From: Neptuniibacter sp.
Lineage (GTDB): Bacteria; Pseudomonadota; Gammaproteobacteria; Pseudomonadales; Balneatricaceae
DNA length: 6,707 nt
Direction: 5' to 3'
NCBI GenBank assembly: GCA_024686055.1
Contig: JAIBDV010000166.1
Span: forward strand, 1-6,707
The notes under the pieces were generated by a model, which searched no databases, was not told the origin of the DNA, and saw nothing but the letters and a program-made list of their open reading frames with translations. The position numbers were made by a program, and so were the translations under genes. Below are positions 6,000-6,707 of the stretch, in pieces. Numbering within the stretch: the first letter of the stretch is position 1; every line of letters starts with the position of its first letter.

Positions 6000-6707
6000 G
6001 CGTCGGGCGCAAGGTGTTGGTTATCGTCGTGGTGGTTGGTTTGGGGCTGGTGGGGTGCCGTCATGATGAAGTGCAGCCGCCTGCGGCAACGACGGTGGTG
6101 TTGCCAGCCCAGCCTCCTGTGCTCAGGCGTGCTGCTGAGCCGGGGGTGTCGATTGCAGCTGCTCGTAGCCAGCCGGTAGATCTCTGGTCGGGGATGCCAG
6201 TCCGGCGGGTTTCAACGGAAAAACCCAGCCCTTATCCGCTGGTCAAGACGGGGTTTGCATATCATAAAGGTGTGGCCTGGCCGCAGTTGTTGCTGGACCC
6301 GGTGCAGGCGGGTGAGTTGCCGCCTGCTACGCGTAGTGGCTTCCTGCCAGCGGCTATTGCGAAAACGGTGGTGGTACTGCCTGCATCCCCCGTGCTGTTT
6401 TGTGCTACCCCCGCAATTGCCATGTCACTGGATGCCGGCCCACGCCAGCACTGGATAACCCGTCAGGTTAAGTCGCTGACCGGTGGTCTGTGGGATCAAT
6501 GGTTTGGTGACGAAAAGGATGGCTCGATAGTGTCATCACCGGGTGGGGAAGCTGAACCGCTGGTCGGATTGCCTGCTCAGCCATTTCTTGCGGTCGGCGG
6601 CGAGGTAAAGCTGCAGCTCAAAGGCCAGTTGACCGGGCAGGGACTGGTGGTCAGTAGTGATTTATTATCGACGCTGAAACCGGCCTTGCATTTGCTCTAT
6701 CTTGAGC
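5996..6707 (+). CDS. Uncharacterised lipoprotein, third gene of the protease cluster, cut by the window end
   Basis: The frame is open for 237 codons from GTG 5996 to the right edge, with no stop. The N-terminus MSVGRKVLVIVVVVGLGLVGC is a lipoprotein signal: a positive start, a Val/Leu-rich core and a lipobox LVGC giving Cys21 as the lipidated residue. Arg at +2 does not signal inner-membrane retention by the usual Asp rule, so outer-membrane sorting is plausible. A Pro/Ala/Val-rich segment (about 26-60) looks like a flexible tether. After it comes a region I do not recognise, with mixed Leu/Val/Pro-rich strands, WPQLLLDPV near 95, GGLWDQWFGDEKDG near 163, and one further Cys at 136. It overlaps the pseudoprotease stop by four bases, so it is almost certainly co-translated. 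It may anchor or assist the two subtilase-fold proteins at the membrane; that role is inferred from context only. Confidence 0.82.
   Translation, partial: MSVGRKVLVIVVVVGLGLVGCRHDEVQPPAATTVVLPAQPPVLRRAAEPGVSIAAARSQPVDLWSGMPVRRVSTEKPSPYPLVKTGFAYHKGVAWPQLLLDPVQAGELPPATRSGFLPAAIAKTVVVLPASPVLFCATPAIAMSLDAGPRQHWITRQVKSLTGGLWDQWFGDEKDGSIVSSPGGEAEPLVGLPAQPFLAVGGEVKLQLKGQLTGQGLVVSSDLLSTLKPALHLLYLE

Overview
The window looks like the chromosome of a gammaproteobacterium, possibly a marine Oceanospirillales- or Pseudomonas-like lineage. This rests on an AspC/TyrB-type aminotransferase, a Cache-GGDEF diguanylate cyclase, a moderately GC-rich sequence with GTG starts and strong Shine-Dalgarno sites, and Sec and lipoprotein signals of Gram-negative type. 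No species can be named from the sequence alone. There is no tRNA, rRNA, insertion sequence, phage gene or CRISPR array.

Left part (1-1308). A minus-strand class I aminotransferase of the aspartate/aromatic family starts at 592 and runs off the left edge. An in-frame TAG at codon 123 interrupts it, although the frame stays clean and family-like on both sides. About 350 bases without a convincing gene follow. Then comes a small plus-strand protein (943-1308) with a pattern like a bacterial PH/GRAM fold.

Middle (1319-2767). A minus-strand membrane diguanylate cyclase has two transmembrane segments around a periplasmic Cache-like sensor, a complete GGEEF active site and an intact inhibitory I-site. 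It converges with the small gene (10-bp gap). It diverges from the operon to its right across a 162-bp shared upstream region.

Right part (2930 to the window end). This is the most interesting section: a three-gene plus-strand cluster of exported proteins. The first is a subtilisin-like (S8) protease with a complete Asp-His-Ser triad, an oxyanion Asn and a C-terminal beta domain, but no visible inhibitory propeptide. The second is a subtilase-fold pseudoprotease: the Asp is kept, but His, the oxyanion Asn and Ser are replaced by Thr, Asp and Gly. It has a cysteine-containing N-terminal region and a segment resembling a subtilase prodomain. The third is an unrecognised lipoprotein whose GTG start overlaps the pseudoprotease stop and which continues past the right edge.

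The working model is inference. The active protease may be folded, held or directed by the catalytically dead partner, with the lipoprotein as a membrane anchor or further partner. The divergent c-di-GMP enzyme hints, without proof, that the cluster could belong to a surface or biofilm programme.
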